Positions 26,279-35,378 of a stretch of 64,000 nucleotides of DNA are shown piece after piece. Location: assembly GCF_040689105.1 (NCBI RefSeq), contig NZ_JBFBVU010000003.1:186001-250000 (forward strand), read 5' to 3'. Position 1 is the first letter of the stretch. The number at the start of each line of letters is the position of its first letter. Made by a program: the position numbers and the translations under genes. Source of the stretch: Meridianimarinicoccus marinus. GTDB lineage: Bacteria > Pseudomonadota > Alphaproteobacteria > Rhodobacterales > Rhodobacteraceae. The notes below the pieces were generated by a model. The model did not search any database. It worked only from the letters and a program-made list of their open reading frames with translations, and had not been told where the DNA came from.

Positions 26279-27394
26279 ATGACGCAAGAGCCCAACTTCG
26301 AGATCTTCCTGATGGCACCCCCGGGCCTTGAGGCATTGCTGTGCGCCGAGGCCCGCGAACAGGGCTTCGACCAGCCCAATGCGGTGCCCGGTGGCGTGAC
26401 CATACAGGGCGGCTGGCCCGAGGTCTGGCGTGCCAACCTGCAATTGCGCGGTGCGGGCCGGGTGCTGGCCCGGATCGGCAGTTTCCGCGCCCTCCATCTG
26501 GCGCAACTGGACAAGCGCGCCCGCAAGTTTCCCTGGGCCGAGGTGCTGCGCCCCGATCTGCCCGTGCGGGTCGAGGCCACCTGCAAACGCTCGCGCATCT
26601 ATCACGCCAAGGCCGCCACCCAGCGGATCGAACGCGCCATCGCCGAGGAACTGGGCGCCCAAATCTCTGCCGAGGCCGCGATCACCGTGAAGGCGCGGAT
26701 CGAGGATGATCTGGTCACCCTCAGCGTCGACACCTCGGGCGAGGCGCTGCACAAACGCGGCCACAAGGAGGCCGTGGGCAAGGCCCCCATGCGCGAAACC
26801 ATGGCGGCCCTGTTCCTGCGCGATTGCGGCTATGACGGGAAAGAAACGGTTGTGGACCCGATGTGCGGCTCGGGCACCTTCGTGATCGAGGCGGCGGAAA
26901 TCGCTTGCGGGCTGGCACCGGGGCGCAGCCGCAGCTTCGCGTTCGAGCATCTGGCCAGTTTCGACGCCGGGCGCTGGCAGGCGCTGCGCGACGCCCAGAT
27001 GCCGCAAGCCACCGACGCCCGCTTCTACGGCAGTGACCGCGACGCGGGCGCCATCCGCTTCAGCATCGCCAATGCCGCCCGTGCCGGGGTCGAGGATATG
27101 GTGCAGTTCGACATGAAACCGGTCAGCAACATCGCCCCGCCAGACGGTCCGCCCGGTCTGGTCATCGTCAACCCGCCCTACGGCGCGCGCATCGGCAACC
27201 GCAAGTTGCTGTTCGGCCTGTACGGCAGCCTTGGAAAGACGCTGGCGACACGGTTCTCCGGCTGGCGGGTGGGGCTGGTGACCTCGGACGGCGGGCTGGC
27301 GCGGGCCACGGAACTACCGTTTTTACCCTCGGGCCCTTCTGTGGCCTTCGGCGGCCTGAAGGTGACGCTGCACAAGACCGGCCCCCTGCCCTGA
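26279..27394 (+). CDS. THUMP-domain class I RNA methyltransferase, RlmL-like
   Basis: A 371-residue protein: THUMP RNA-binding domain (about 1-155) and a Rossmann methyltransferase with VVDPMCGSGTFVIEAA and the N6/N2-specific active-site motif NPPYG. This matches the N-terminal half of RlmL (23S rRNA m2G2445). The start MTQEPNFEIFLM matches the family although the upstream frame is open. Exact target base unproven. Confidence 0.82.
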   Translation: MTQEPNFEIFLMAPPGLEALLCAEAREQGFDQPNAVPGGVTIQGGWPEVWRANLQLRGAGRVLARIGSFRALHLAQLDKRARKFPWAEVLRPDLPVRVEATCKRSRIYHAKAATQRIERAIAEELGAQISAEAAITVKARIEDDLVTLSVDTSGEALHKRGHKEAVGKAPMRETMAALFLRDCGYDGKETVVDPMCGSGTFVIEAAEIACGLAPGRSRSFAFEHLASFDAGRWQALRDAQMPQATDARFYGSDRDAGAIRFSIANAARAGVEDMVQFDMKPVSNIAPPDGPPGLVIVNPPYGARIGNRKLLFGLYGSLGKTLATRFSGWRVGLVTSDGGLARATELPFLPSGPSVAFGGLKVTLHKTGPLP

Positions 27395-27474
27395 GGCGCC
27401 AGCCTGGGTTTCTTACAGTCTGTTCACGAATGATTTTCATGACCTTCCCTGCCCGCACTTGTTAGGGTCGGCGC

Positions 27475-28236
27475 ATGTTAGACAAGACTTGGCATGACCT
27501 GATCGAGGGCACCGAATACCCCGATCTTCGCGCGGACACCCCCGCATTCTGGAACGCTTTCGCGACCCTGATCGAGGCGCGGCGGCAGGACCGCGCCTGT
27601 GTGGTCGCGCAGCTTGGGCTGTCGCTGGATGGGCGGATCGCCACACAGACGGGCGATTCGAAATACATCAACGGGCGCGATGCGCTGGCGCATCTGCATC
27701 GTCTGCGGGCGCTGGTGGATGCGGTAATCGTGGGCTCGGGCACGGCACTTGCAGATGATCCGCAACTGACGGTGCGCCTGTGCCACGGACGCCACCCCGC
27801 GCGGGTGGTGATCGACCCCAACGGGCGGGTGTCGCCCCGCGCGCGGGTCTGGGCCGACGACGGCACCCGGTCGCTGGTCTTTGGCGGCGCCCAAGACCTG
27901 CCCGCGCATGTAGAGCGGATCGCGGTGCCCGGTGGGGATATTCCACCCCAGCATCTGGTGGCGGAACTGGCGCAGCGCGGGTTGATCCGGTTGCTGGTCG
28001 AGGGCGGCGCCGACACGCTGGGCCGCTTTCTGGCCGATGGTCAGATCACCAGCCTGCATCTGCTTTACGGGCAGTTGATCCTCGGCTCGGGCCAGCCCGG
28101 CGTGGTCTTGCCGCCGATCGCCAAACTGTCCGAAGCCCTGCGGCCAGACTGCAAGACCCATGTCTTTCCCGATGGCGACATTCTTGTCGCCTGTGATCTG
28201 GCACCGCCGGATCAGGACGCGGGCGGCACCGCGTAA
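27475..28236 (+). CDS. RibD C-terminal-domain reductase-like protein
   Basis: A 253-residue protein with a dihydrofolate-reductase-like RibD_C domain: VVAQLGLSLDGRIATQTGDS, DAVIVGSGTALADDPQLTVR and VEGGADTLGRFL are the hallmark blocks of the NADPH-dependent pyrimidine reductase of riboflavin synthesis. The deaminase half of RibD is absent. About 45 N-terminal residues are extra. Its tail overlaps the convergent methyltransferase gene by 25 bases. With the opposing operon it forms a probable pterin- or flavin-like cluster; the substrate is unknown. Confidence 0.75.
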   Translation: MLDKTWHDLIEGTEYPDLRADTPAFWNAFATLIEARRQDRACVVAQLGLSLDGRIATQTGDSKYINGRDALAHLHRLRALVDAVIVGSGTALADDPQLTVRLCHGRHPARVVIDPNGRVSPRARVWADDGTRSLVFGGAQDLPAHVERIAVPGGDIPPQHLVAELAQRGLIRLLVEGGADTLGRFLADGQITSLHLLYGQLILGSGQPGVVLPPIAKLSEALRPDCKTHVFPDGDILVACDLAPPDQDAGGTA

Positions 28237-29000
28237 AGGTCCAGATGGCCCACCTGCAGTTCTGACAGCCGGGCGTTGCGATCTTCCGCCCAGGCCTCGG
28301 CCTGCGCGGCAGTGATATCGCCGATCTCGGCGGCGGCCCCGGCAATGCCCGTCACCAGCGTCTCGATCAGCCTGCCATGATGCGCAGGGGTCAGCCGCCA
28401 GGGGGTCAGCGCGGTCCGGCAGCGATAGCCGCGCCCTTGCAACGCCGCTACCAGATAGGGCGTCGCCTTCGGTCCCAGCGCTGCACCACCCAGCCCCTTG
28501 TCGGTCTGCTGGTGGCGGTTGAAGGCGGATGTGATCGCCGCATCCAGCGGATGCGCCGGGGCAAACCGCATCACGCCATCGTAGGTCAGGCAGGCCAGCA
28601 GTGGCAGCCGGTCGCGCGCCAGTGCGGCGGCAAAGCGGTCCACCCAACCCGCCCCGGCCAGATCGAAGAACGCCGTGGCGGTGACGAGGGCGCAATCCTC
28701 GGGCCATGGGGCGGGCTCAAGGCTCAGGTCCACCTGCCGCAATGCAACCTCCGGCCCACAGGCTTGCCGGGCAGCGGCCAGCACCTCGGCATCATTGTCC
28801 ACGAAGGTCCAGCGGCAGCTCTTCGGGAACACCGGGGAAAAGGCGCGCAAGGCCGCGCCGGCGCCCGCGCCGATATCGCAGATCTGCGCCGCCATATGAC
28901 CGCGCAGCCCCGCCGCCGCCCGTTCGATCAACCCGGCATCGCGCGCCGCCCGGTCGGCGGGTTCGCGCAATGCCAGCCAGACCGGATCGAAACCGCTCAC
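28212..29000 (-). CDS. Class I SAM-dependent methyltransferase of a pterin-like cluster
   Basis: A 262-residue protein with SAM motif ICDIGAGAGAALRA, acidic motif WTFVDNDAEVL, and VTATAFFDLAGAGWVDRF in the motif IV region. The C-terminal half (SAFNRHQQTDKGLGGAALGP) looks specific to a narrow alphaproteobacterial family. Third gene of an operon; overlaps the QueD-like gene by four bases. Target not known. Confidence 0.75.
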   Translation of the reverse strand: MSGFDPVWLALREPADRAARDAGLIERAAAGLRGHMAAQICDIGAGAGAALRAFSPVFPKSCRWTFVDNDAEVLAAARQACGPEVALRQVDLSLEPAPWPEDCALVTATAFFDLAGAGWVDRFAAALARDRLPLLACLTYDGVMRFAPAHPLDAAITSAFNRHQQTDKGLGGAALGPKATPYLVAALQGRGYRCRTALTPWRLTPAHHGRLIETLVTGIAGAAAEIGDITAAQAEAWAEDRNARLSELQVGHLDLYAVPPAS

Positions 29001-29401
29001 AGGTCGAGATCCGCCTCGTACCAGGCGCGCGCGACATGGCTTTCGTTCAGCGTGACCCGCATCCGGGTGATGTCGCGGGCATCCTCGCCCAACCCGCCAG
29101 CGGCGATTTCACCTTTCAGGACGGAGAAGATGTGATGGGCCAGAACCTCGGTGGTGGAGCGGCGGCCGTTGAAGACATCCAGCTCGTCGAGGTTCTTGTA
29201 GTTCAGCGGCGCGAGGACGCGTTTCAGCGCCTCGGCGGCCAGACCGATATCGACCACGATGTCATTCTCGGTCAGTTCCGCCCGGAAGAAGGTCACGTCG
29301 ACGACGAAGGTGGCACCATGCACGCCCTGCGCCGGGCCAAAGGCCTCTCCGGGCAGGGAATGGGCGATCATGATGTGGTCTCGGACTTCCAGCGCGAACA
29401 T
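28997..29401 (-). CDS. 6-pyruvoyl-tetrahydropterin synthase/QueD-like protein with altered active site
   Basis: A 134-residue single T-fold domain. Compared with E. coli QueD, the first two zinc histidines match His14 and His28, but the third is Ala30 (HGA in place of HGH). The catalytic Cys position has no cysteine, the Asp-His pair falls in LNYKNL, while the substrate-binding glutamate remains in LNESHVAR. It is therefore unlikely to perform standard QueD or PTPS chemistry. It lies one base after the MDR gene and overlaps the methyltransferase gene. Alignment by eye. Confidence 0.75.
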   Translation of the reverse strand: MFALEVRDHIMIAHSLPGEAFGPAQGVHGATFVVDVTFFRAELTENDIVVDIGLAAEALKRVLAPLNYKNLDELDVFNGRRSTTEVLAHHIFSVLKGEIAAGGLGEDARDITRMRVTLNESHVARAWYEADLDL

Positions 29402-29402
29402 G

Positions 29403-30404
29403 TCAGGCTCCAGTTTCGGGGTAGATCAGGACGGGGCACAGGGCGTCAGCGCCCGGTGCCAGCAGGGGCGGCAGCCGCTCGGGCGCCTTCGCAAACGGCA
29501 GGGTCTGGCGCACCAGAAGGTCCAGCGCGGGACGGTCGCGCAGCAGCGCCATGGCGGTTTGCAGACGGCGGGTGAAGGACCAGCGCGGGGCGCGGCCGGG
29601 CGGCAGATGGCCGACCTGGCTGGATTTCAGGGTCAGGCGCCGGGGATGAAAGCCGCCGCCCAGGTTCAGGTTTGTGGCGCGGCAGCCGTACCAGCTGCCC
29701 TCGACCACCGTGGCTTCCTGACCGGCGGCGTCAAGCGCGCATTGCAGCCCGGCCCCGCTGGCCGACAGGTTGATGGCAATATCGACGTCCCTTGGAACAC
29801 CCTCGGGCAACACAAAGGACAGACCCAGCGCCTCGGCCACCGCGCGGCGGGCGGGGTTGATGTCGCACAGCACAACCCTTGTGCCTGGAATGTCGCGGAT
29901 CAGGCCCGCCACCAGCAGGCCGACCACCCCGGCGCCCACCACCAGCACCCGATCGCCGGGCGCGGCGCCGCTGTCCCAGCACAGGTTCAGCGCGGTTTCC
30001 ATATTGGCCGTCAGCACCGCGCGCAGGGGCGGCAGCCCCTCGGGCAGCGGCACGGCCATGGTTGCCGGTACTACCGCGTGATCCTGATGCGGATGCAGGG
30101 TGAACACTGTCTGGCCCAGACGGTCGAAGGGGCCGTCCACGACCTCGCCCACCAGCGCGTAGCCGTATTTCACCGGGAAGGGAAATTCCCCGTCCTGACC
30201 GGGGCAGCGCATGGTGGCGTGCAGGCTGTCGGGCACATCACCGGCCAGCACCAGCGCCTCGGTCCCCCGGCTGACCCCCGAGCACAGGGCGCGCAGCCGC
30301 AACTGCCCGTCGGCGAGCACCGGCAGATCCTCGGTGCGCAGGGCCATCTGGCCGGGCGCGGTCGTCCAAAGGCTGCGGGCTGTGTCCAAGGCGATCTCCG
30401 TCAC
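29403..30404 (-). CDS. Medium-chain dehydrogenase/reductase, atypical zinc ADH family
   Basis: A 333-residue MDR protein: GroES-like N-terminal domain, then a Rossmann domain with VLVVGAGVVGLLVAGLIRD and an acidic VVLCDINPARR strand that favours NAD. The usual GHE zinc motif is replaced by KYGYALVGEV, so catalytic zinc binding is doubtful. First gene of the operon with the QueD-like and methyltransferase genes, one base apart. Substrate unknown. Confidence 0.78.
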   Translation of the reverse strand: MTEIALDTARSLWTTAPGQMALRTEDLPVLADGQLRLRALCSGVSRGTEALVLAGDVPDSLHATMRCPGQDGEFPFPVKYGYALVGEVVDGPFDRLGQTVFTLHPHQDHAVVPATMAVPLPEGLPPLRAVLTANMETALNLCWDSGAAPGDRVLVVGAGVVGLLVAGLIRDIPGTRVVLCDINPARRAVAEALGLSFVLPEGVPRDVDIAINLSASGAGLQCALDAAGQEATVVEGSWYGCRATNLNLGGGFHPRRLTLKSSQVGHLPPGRAPRWSFTRRLQTAMALLRDRPALDLLVRQTLPFAKAPERLPPLLAPGADALCPVLIYPETGA

Positions 30405-30510
30405 GGGGTCCCGCCTGCCTACGCCAGTGCTTGGGGCAGGGGAACACGGGACACGGGCGGATGCGGGCGGTTTTCGCCGCCCGCCGGGTCACATCTGCGC
30501 GAGGCGCAGC

Positions 30511-31986
30511 TCAGAGGCTGAGGCAGACGTATTTCATCTCCAGATAGTCCTCGCAGCCGTATTTCGAGCCTTCGCGCCCCTGCCCCGACTGCTTGACGCC
30601 GCCGAAAGGCGCCACCTCGGTCGAGATGATGCCGGTGTTCACCCCGACGATCCCATATTCCAGCGCCTCGACCACCTTGTAGACCCGGCCCAGATCGCGG
30701 GCGTAGAAATAGGCGGCCAAGCCGAAGATCGTGTCATTGGCCTTTTCGATCACGTCATCCACCGTGTCGAAGCGGAACAGCGGTGCGACGGGGCCGAAGG
30801 TTTCCTCGCTGGCGACCTTCATCTGATCGGTGACGCCGGTCAGAACCGTCGGCTGAAAGAAGGTGCCGCCCAGTGCGTGCGGCTTGCCGCCGGTGACCAC
30901 CTTGGCGCCCTTGCCCACCGCGTCGGCGATATGGTCTTCGACCTTCTCGACCGCGCCCTTGTCGATCAGCGGGCCGGTGGTCACGCCGTCCTCGAATCCG
31001 TCGCCGATTTTCATCTTCTGGACCGCGGCCACCAGTTTCTCGGCAAAGGCGTCATAGACCCCCGATTGCACGTAGATCCGGTTGGCGCAGACGCAGGTCT
31101 GGCCGTTGTTGCGGTATTTCGAGATCATCGCCCCTTCCACCGCCGCATCCAGATCGGCGTCGTCGAAGACGATGAAGGGCGCATTGCCGCCCAGTTCCAT
31201 CGAGGTTTTCTGGATCTGTTCCGCCGACTGGCCCATCAGGATCCGGCCCACCTCGGTCGAGCCGGTGAAGGTCAGCTTGCGCACCTTGGGATTGCTGCAA
31301 AATTCCTTGCCGATGGCCGAGGAGCTTTTCGAGGTCACAACGCTGAAAATGCCCGCCGGCACGCCCGCCTCTTCGGCCAGCTTGGCCATGGCCAGCGCCG
31401 ACAGCGGGGTTTCGCCTGCGGGCTTCGACACCATGGCACAGCCCACCGCCAGCGCCGGGGCCACCTTGCGGGCGATCATGGCGTTGGGAAAGTTCCACGG
31501 CGTGATCGAGGCCACCACGCCGACCGGCTGCTTCATCACCATGATGCGCTTGTCGCGCTGGTGGCCGGGGATCAGGTCGCCGTAGATGCGCTTGGCCTCT
31601 TCGCCGAACCATTCCATGAAGCTGGCACCATAGAGAATCTCGCCCTTGGCCTCGGCCAGCGGCTTGCCCATCTCGGCGGTCAGGATCGCGCCCAGATCGT
31701 CGGCATTGGCCACCATCAGATCGTGCCATTTGCGCAGTATGGCGGCGCGTTCCTTGCCGGTACGCGCGGCCCATTCCTTTTGTGCCGTGTAGGCCGCATC
31801 GATGGCGGCGCGGGTTTCGGTCACACCGAAATCGGGCAGCGAGGCCAGAACTTCCCCGGTCGAGGGGTTTTTCACATCGAAGCGATCGTCCTGCAGGCTT
31901 TCGGCGACCCATTCGCCAGCGATGAAACCGGCTTCGATCAGAAGGGCGGGGTTGGACAGGCGGTCAGAGAGAGCGGATCGAGTCAT
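30511..31986 (-). CDS. gabD: Succinate-semialdehyde dehydrogenase
   Basis: A 491-residue aldehyde dehydrogenase of the GabD group. Catalytic Cys298 in NNGQTCVCANR and Glu264 in MELGGNAP are intact; TPWNFPNAM and FGGVKQSGQGREGSKYG match SSADH. It oxidises succinate semialdehyde to succinate. GAAGGA precedes the chosen ATG. It follows, in the same direction, an iron-type alcohol dehydrogenase that may supply its substrate. Confidence 0.88.
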   Translation of the reverse strand: MTRSALSDRLSNPALLIEAGFIAGEWVAESLQDDRFDVKNPSTGEVLASLPDFGVTETRAAIDAAYTAQKEWAARTGKERAAILRKWHDLMVANADDLGAILTAEMGKPLAEAKGEILYGASFMEWFGEEAKRIYGDLIPGHQRDKRIMVMKQPVGVVASITPWNFPNAMIARKVAPALAVGCAMVSKPAGETPLSALAMAKLAEEAGVPAGIFSVVTSKSSSAIGKEFCSNPKVRKLTFTGSTEVGRILMGQSAEQIQKTSMELGGNAPFIVFDDADLDAAVEGAMISKYRNNGQTCVCANRIYVQSGVYDAFAEKLVAAVQKMKIGDGFEDGVTTGPLIDKGAVEKVEDHIADAVGKGAKVVTGGKPHALGGTFFQPTVLTGVTDQMKVASEETFGPVAPLFRFDTVDDVIEKANDTIFGLAAYFYARDLGRVYKVVEALEYGIVGVNTGIISTEVAPFGGVKQSGQGREGSKYGCEDYLEMKYVCLSL

Positions 31987-32084
31987 CGTGGTGTCCTTCA
32001 GGTCTGTGGGCCAGGCAATCTGCCGTCTTGGCCCGAACGTCAGTGCATGTCTGAGCGAAACTGCCGGGGTCGGCAATCCCGTGT

Positions 32085-33254
32085 TTACAGGGCGGCGCGA
32101 TAAATTGCCCGCGCATCCTCCAACGTCAGCGGGCGCGGATTGTTCACCAGCAGGCGGGTCTGGTTCATGGCGTCACTGGCCAGCCGGTCGATATCATCCG
32201 CGCCGATACCGACGCTGCGCAGGCCCGGTTGCAGGCCCAGGTCGGCGTTCAGATCCGCCAGACGCGCGATCAGATCGGCGGCAATGGCCTGGCTGTCGCG
32301 GGCCATGTCGATATCGGGAAACAGGTGCGGCGCCAATTCGGCATAGGCGGGACCGCAGGCGGGCGCATTGAAACGCATCACATGCGGCAGCACCAGCGCA
32401 TTGGACAGCCCGTGCGGCACATGGAACAGGCTGCCCACCGGATAGGCCAGCGCGTGCACCGCCGCCACGGGCGCATTGGCAAAGGCCTGCCCGGCCAGCA
32501 GGGACCCCAGCGCCATGTTTTCCCGCGCGTCGATGTCCCCGCCCTGCGCCACAGCCGTGCGGATGTTCGCCCCCAGCAGCGTCAGCGCCTGCACCGCCAA
32601 CTGGCGCGAGATCGGGTTGTTGTTGGGGCTGGCCGAGGTGTAGGCCTCGATCGCGTGCACCATGGCATCAACCCCGGTGGCGGCGGTGATTGCCGGCGGC
32701 AGGCCAAGGGTCAGCGTGGCATCCAGCAGCGCCAGATCGGGCAGCAGCAGTGGCGAGACCACGCCCTTTTTTTCCTGCGTGCCGGTGGTCAGGATCGAGA
32801 TCGGCGTGACCTCAGAACCGGTGCCGGCGGTGGTCGGCACCAGCACCAGCGGCAAACGCTGGCCGCGCGCCATGCCGACGCCGTAAATGTCGTCAAGCGG
32901 CTGATCCGACCGGGCCAACAGCGCCACGACCTTGGCCACATCCATCGACGAGCCGCCGCCAAAGCCGATCACCCCCTGCGCGCCGCAGTCGCGGGCCAGA
33001 TCCGCCGCCGCCTGCACCGTCTGCGCCTTGGGATCTGGCTCGACACTGTCGAACAGGGTGACGGCAATGCCACACGCGGCAAGATCGGCCAGCGCCGGAC
33101 CGGCAAGATCCAGCCGCATGATGCCGGGATCGGTAACGACCAGAAGGCGGCGCACCCCGGCGGTGGCCGGGGTGTCGGCCAGAAGGCGGCCCAGTTGTGC
33201 CGCCCCGCCCCGCTGCTGGCGGATGGTGCCTGTGGTACAGAATGTAAAATCCAC
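32085..33254 (-). CDS. Iron-containing alcohol dehydrogenase, possibly 4-hydroxybutyrate dehydrogenase
   Basis: A 389-residue group III alcohol dehydrogenase. The NAD-binding GGGSSMDVAKV, the metal-site blocks TGVDAMVHAIEAYTS and HALAYPVGSLFHVPHGLSNA with the expected histidines are present. Substrates in this family vary; the neighbouring succinate-semialdehyde dehydrogenase suggests oxidation of 4-hydroxybutyrate, an inference from context only. Confidence 0.8.
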   Translation of the reverse strand: MDFTFCTTGTIRQQRGGAAQLGRLLADTPATAGVRRLLVVTDPGIMRLDLAGPALADLAACGIAVTLFDSVEPDPKAQTVQAAADLARDCGAQGVIGFGGGSSMDVAKVVALLARSDQPLDDIYGVGMARGQRLPLVLVPTTAGTGSEVTPISILTTGTQEKKGVVSPLLLPDLALLDATLTLGLPPAITAATGVDAMVHAIEAYTSASPNNNPISRQLAVQALTLLGANIRTAVAQGGDIDARENMALGSLLAGQAFANAPVAAVHALAYPVGSLFHVPHGLSNALVLPHVMRFNAPACGPAYAELAPHLFPDIDMARDSQAIAADLIARLADLNADLGLQPGLRSVGIGADDIDRLASDAMNQTRLLVNNPRPLTLEDARAIYRAAL

Positions 33255-33455
33255 GCCGCGCTCCCCTCGTTGCGGGCCAAGGATGGGAGCAAATCCGGTG
33301 TCAGATCAAGGGCGGGCGCGCCGGACCGGCCCGCCTTCTGTCCGATGATTCCCGGAAGGTGACCGCACCCTGCGTCAGGGAGGCCTGTCGCACGTGGTTG
33401 ACTTCGCGCCCCAATCCTTCACGCTGCGGGAAATTTCCATGGTGCGGCTGGTCTC

Positions 33456-34712
33456 ATGTCCCGAATTGTTTCTCTTCTCTCTGCCCTGTTTCTCGTTGGC
33501 GTGCTGGCCTTCCTCGGGGGCATGTGGACGACCCACAAGGACTGGGCCCCCTGGAAAATGCTCAACGACACCAAGCAGGCGGTGAAATCCTGGCGCGCAA
33601 CCGGATACGTGGTGCCTGATGGCACCTATCTGCGCCGCCCGCCACGGATGCCCGATGACCGTTACGTGGTCCATCAGGCCGACAAGATCGCGCCGGGCTA
33701 TCTGCTGATCAACCGCATCGCCAGCCCCGAGCCGGGCTATGTCACCGACCTGATCGACGAGAACGGCACGGTGCTGCATTCGTGGAAGATCGACCACTCC
33801 AAGGTGATCGACGACGGCAGCGAGATGGAATTCGTGCATGCGGTGCGGCCCCTGCCCGACGGCTCTGTCGTGGCGAATTTCGACGATGCCTTCGGGATGG
33901 CGCGATTCGATGCCTGCGGCGCGCCGATCTGGCGGCGGACCGACGTCGTGTACCACCATTCGCTGACGGAAGACCCCGATCTGGGCGGCTTCTGGACCTG
34001 GACGTCGAAATACTGGGACGGCGGCCATGACCAGCAGATGGTGCGGGTGGATGCCGACACCGGCGAGACGCTGGAATCCATCGACCTGGTGCAGGACGTG
34101 CTGCTGCCGGATCCCGACGCCCTGATGGCCTTCCGCATCCCCGAACATTTCCGCTGGAACATGGAGGCCAAGACCGACGAGATCCCCGACATCATCCACC
34201 CCAACGATGTGGAGGTTCTGCCCGCCGCCTGGGCCGATGCCTTTCCACAGTTCGAGGCCGGCGATCTGATCATGTCGCATCGCGCCATCGACCTTGTCGG
34301 CGTCGTTGATCGCCAGACCGGCAAGCTGAAATGGCACCAGGCCGGCCCTTGGGAGCATCAGCACGACGCGGATTTCCACCCTGACGGCACCATCACCGTC
34401 TATTCGAACAACACCCATCGCATGCGCTCGACCATCCTCGAGATGGACATGACCACCGGCAAGGTGCGCGACAAGTTCGCCGGTTCGGGGTTTGAGTTCG
34501 ACAGCTACATCATGGGCCAGCAGGAACGGCTGCCCAACGGCAACTGGCTGGTTTCGGCTCCGATGGAGGGCCGGGTGATCGAACTGACCGCCGAGGGCGA
34601 ATTGGTGCGCGAGATTTCCAACGTGCTGAGCGGGGACTACAACTCGATCATCACCACGGGCGTGCATGTGGGGCCGGATTTCTTCGACACCCTGCCCAGC
34701 TGCTCCAACTAG
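33456..34712 (+). CDS. Arylsulfotransferase-like (ASST) family protein
   Basis: A 418-residue protein with an N-terminal hydrophobic segment (IVSLLSALFLVGVLAFLGGM) that anchors or exports it. The body is a beta-propeller with HAVRPLPDGSVVANFDD, IIHPNDVEVLP, WEHQHDADFHPDGTITVYSN and QERLPNGNWLVS, the blocks of arylsulfotransferase relatives. Whether it transfers sulfate is unknown; no DsbA-like partner or aryl sulfatase lies nearby. The ribosome site is weak. Confidence 0.7.
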   Translation: MSRIVSLLSALFLVGVLAFLGGMWTTHKDWAPWKMLNDTKQAVKSWRATGYVVPDGTYLRRPPRMPDDRYVVHQADKIAPGYLLINRIASPEPGYVTDLIDENGTVLHSWKIDHSKVIDDGSEMEFVHAVRPLPDGSVVANFDDAFGMARFDACGAPIWRRTDVVYHHSLTEDPDLGGFWTWTSKYWDGGHDQQMVRVDADTGETLESIDLVQDVLLPDPDALMAFRIPEHFRWNMEAKTDEIPDIIHPNDVEVLPAAWADAFPQFEAGDLIMSHRAIDLVGVVDRQTGKLKWHQAGPWEHQHDADFHPDGTITVYSNNTHRMRSTILEMDMTTGKVRDKFAGSGFEFDSYIMGQQERLPNGNWLVSAPMEGRVIELTAEGELVREISNVLSGDYNSIITTGVHVGPDFFDTLPSCSN

Positions 34713-34720
34713 GCGCGGGG

Positions 34721-35356
34721 TCAGTCCAGCGTAACGGGGCCTGTCGGGCTTTCGATCTCGAAGGACAGGGCGCGCGGGCCGGAATGAAGCTGCACCAGCG
34801 GCAACAGGCCAAGCGCCTCCAGCGTCTGGCCGAACCCCTCGGGCGCGGGGTGGCGCAGGTGGATGGCGGTTAGATTCAATCCCTGATCCGGCAGGCGGCT
34901 TGCAGGGCTTCGCCCACCGGGCCATTCGATGAAGGCCGGCAGCAGCCCGCCTTCGGGCAGGTGCCCATCGCGCGGCACGGTCAGCCGCCACGTCAGATCG
35001 CCACGGGACAGGCTCAGCACCTCGCCCAGATCGACCGGGCTGCGGGCCACCACGGCCTCCAGATCATCAACCGCCACTACCCAGCACAACGCGCGGGGGC
35101 GCGCGGCCAGACGGGCCTGCGTGCCCGGATCATCCAGCGAGAACCAGCGCGGCCGCCCCGGATCGGGGGCTTCGGGATCGACCGCGATCAGTTCGAAATA
35201 AGCCGCCTCCCCCAGCCGGGTCAGCCGGTTGTGTGTACTCATCGCCGGATGCTGGCCGCCGTCGGGCAGGGTCACGCCCAGCCTGTCGCGCAGGGCGTCG
35301 GCGCCCCGATCCAGCCGGGCGCAGCCCAGCACGATATGATCCAGTTGCGGGGTCAT
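34721..35356 (-). CDS. VOC-fold (glyoxalase-like) protein
   Basis: A 211-residue protein beginning LDHIVLGCARLDRGADALRD, the glyoxalase-like fold opening, with HNRLTRLGEAAYFELIAVDP as second block. Similar proteins are annotated only as VOC family. Metal ligands and substrate cannot be fixed. Convergent with the ASST-like gene and transcribed away from the 35.8-kb region. Confidence 0.7.
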   Translation of the reverse strand: MTPQLDHIVLGCARLDRGADALRDRLGVTLPDGGQHPAMSTHNRLTRLGEAAYFELIAVDPEAPDPGRPRWFSLDDPGTQARLAARPRALCWVVAVDDLEAVVARSPVDLGEVLSLSRGDLTWRLTVPRDGHLPEGGLLPAFIEWPGGRSPASRLPDQGLNLTAIHLRHPAPEGFGQTLEALGLLPLVQLHSGPRALSFEIESPTGPVTLD

Positions 35357-35378
35357 GGCGGCGGCATCCGTGGCGCGG

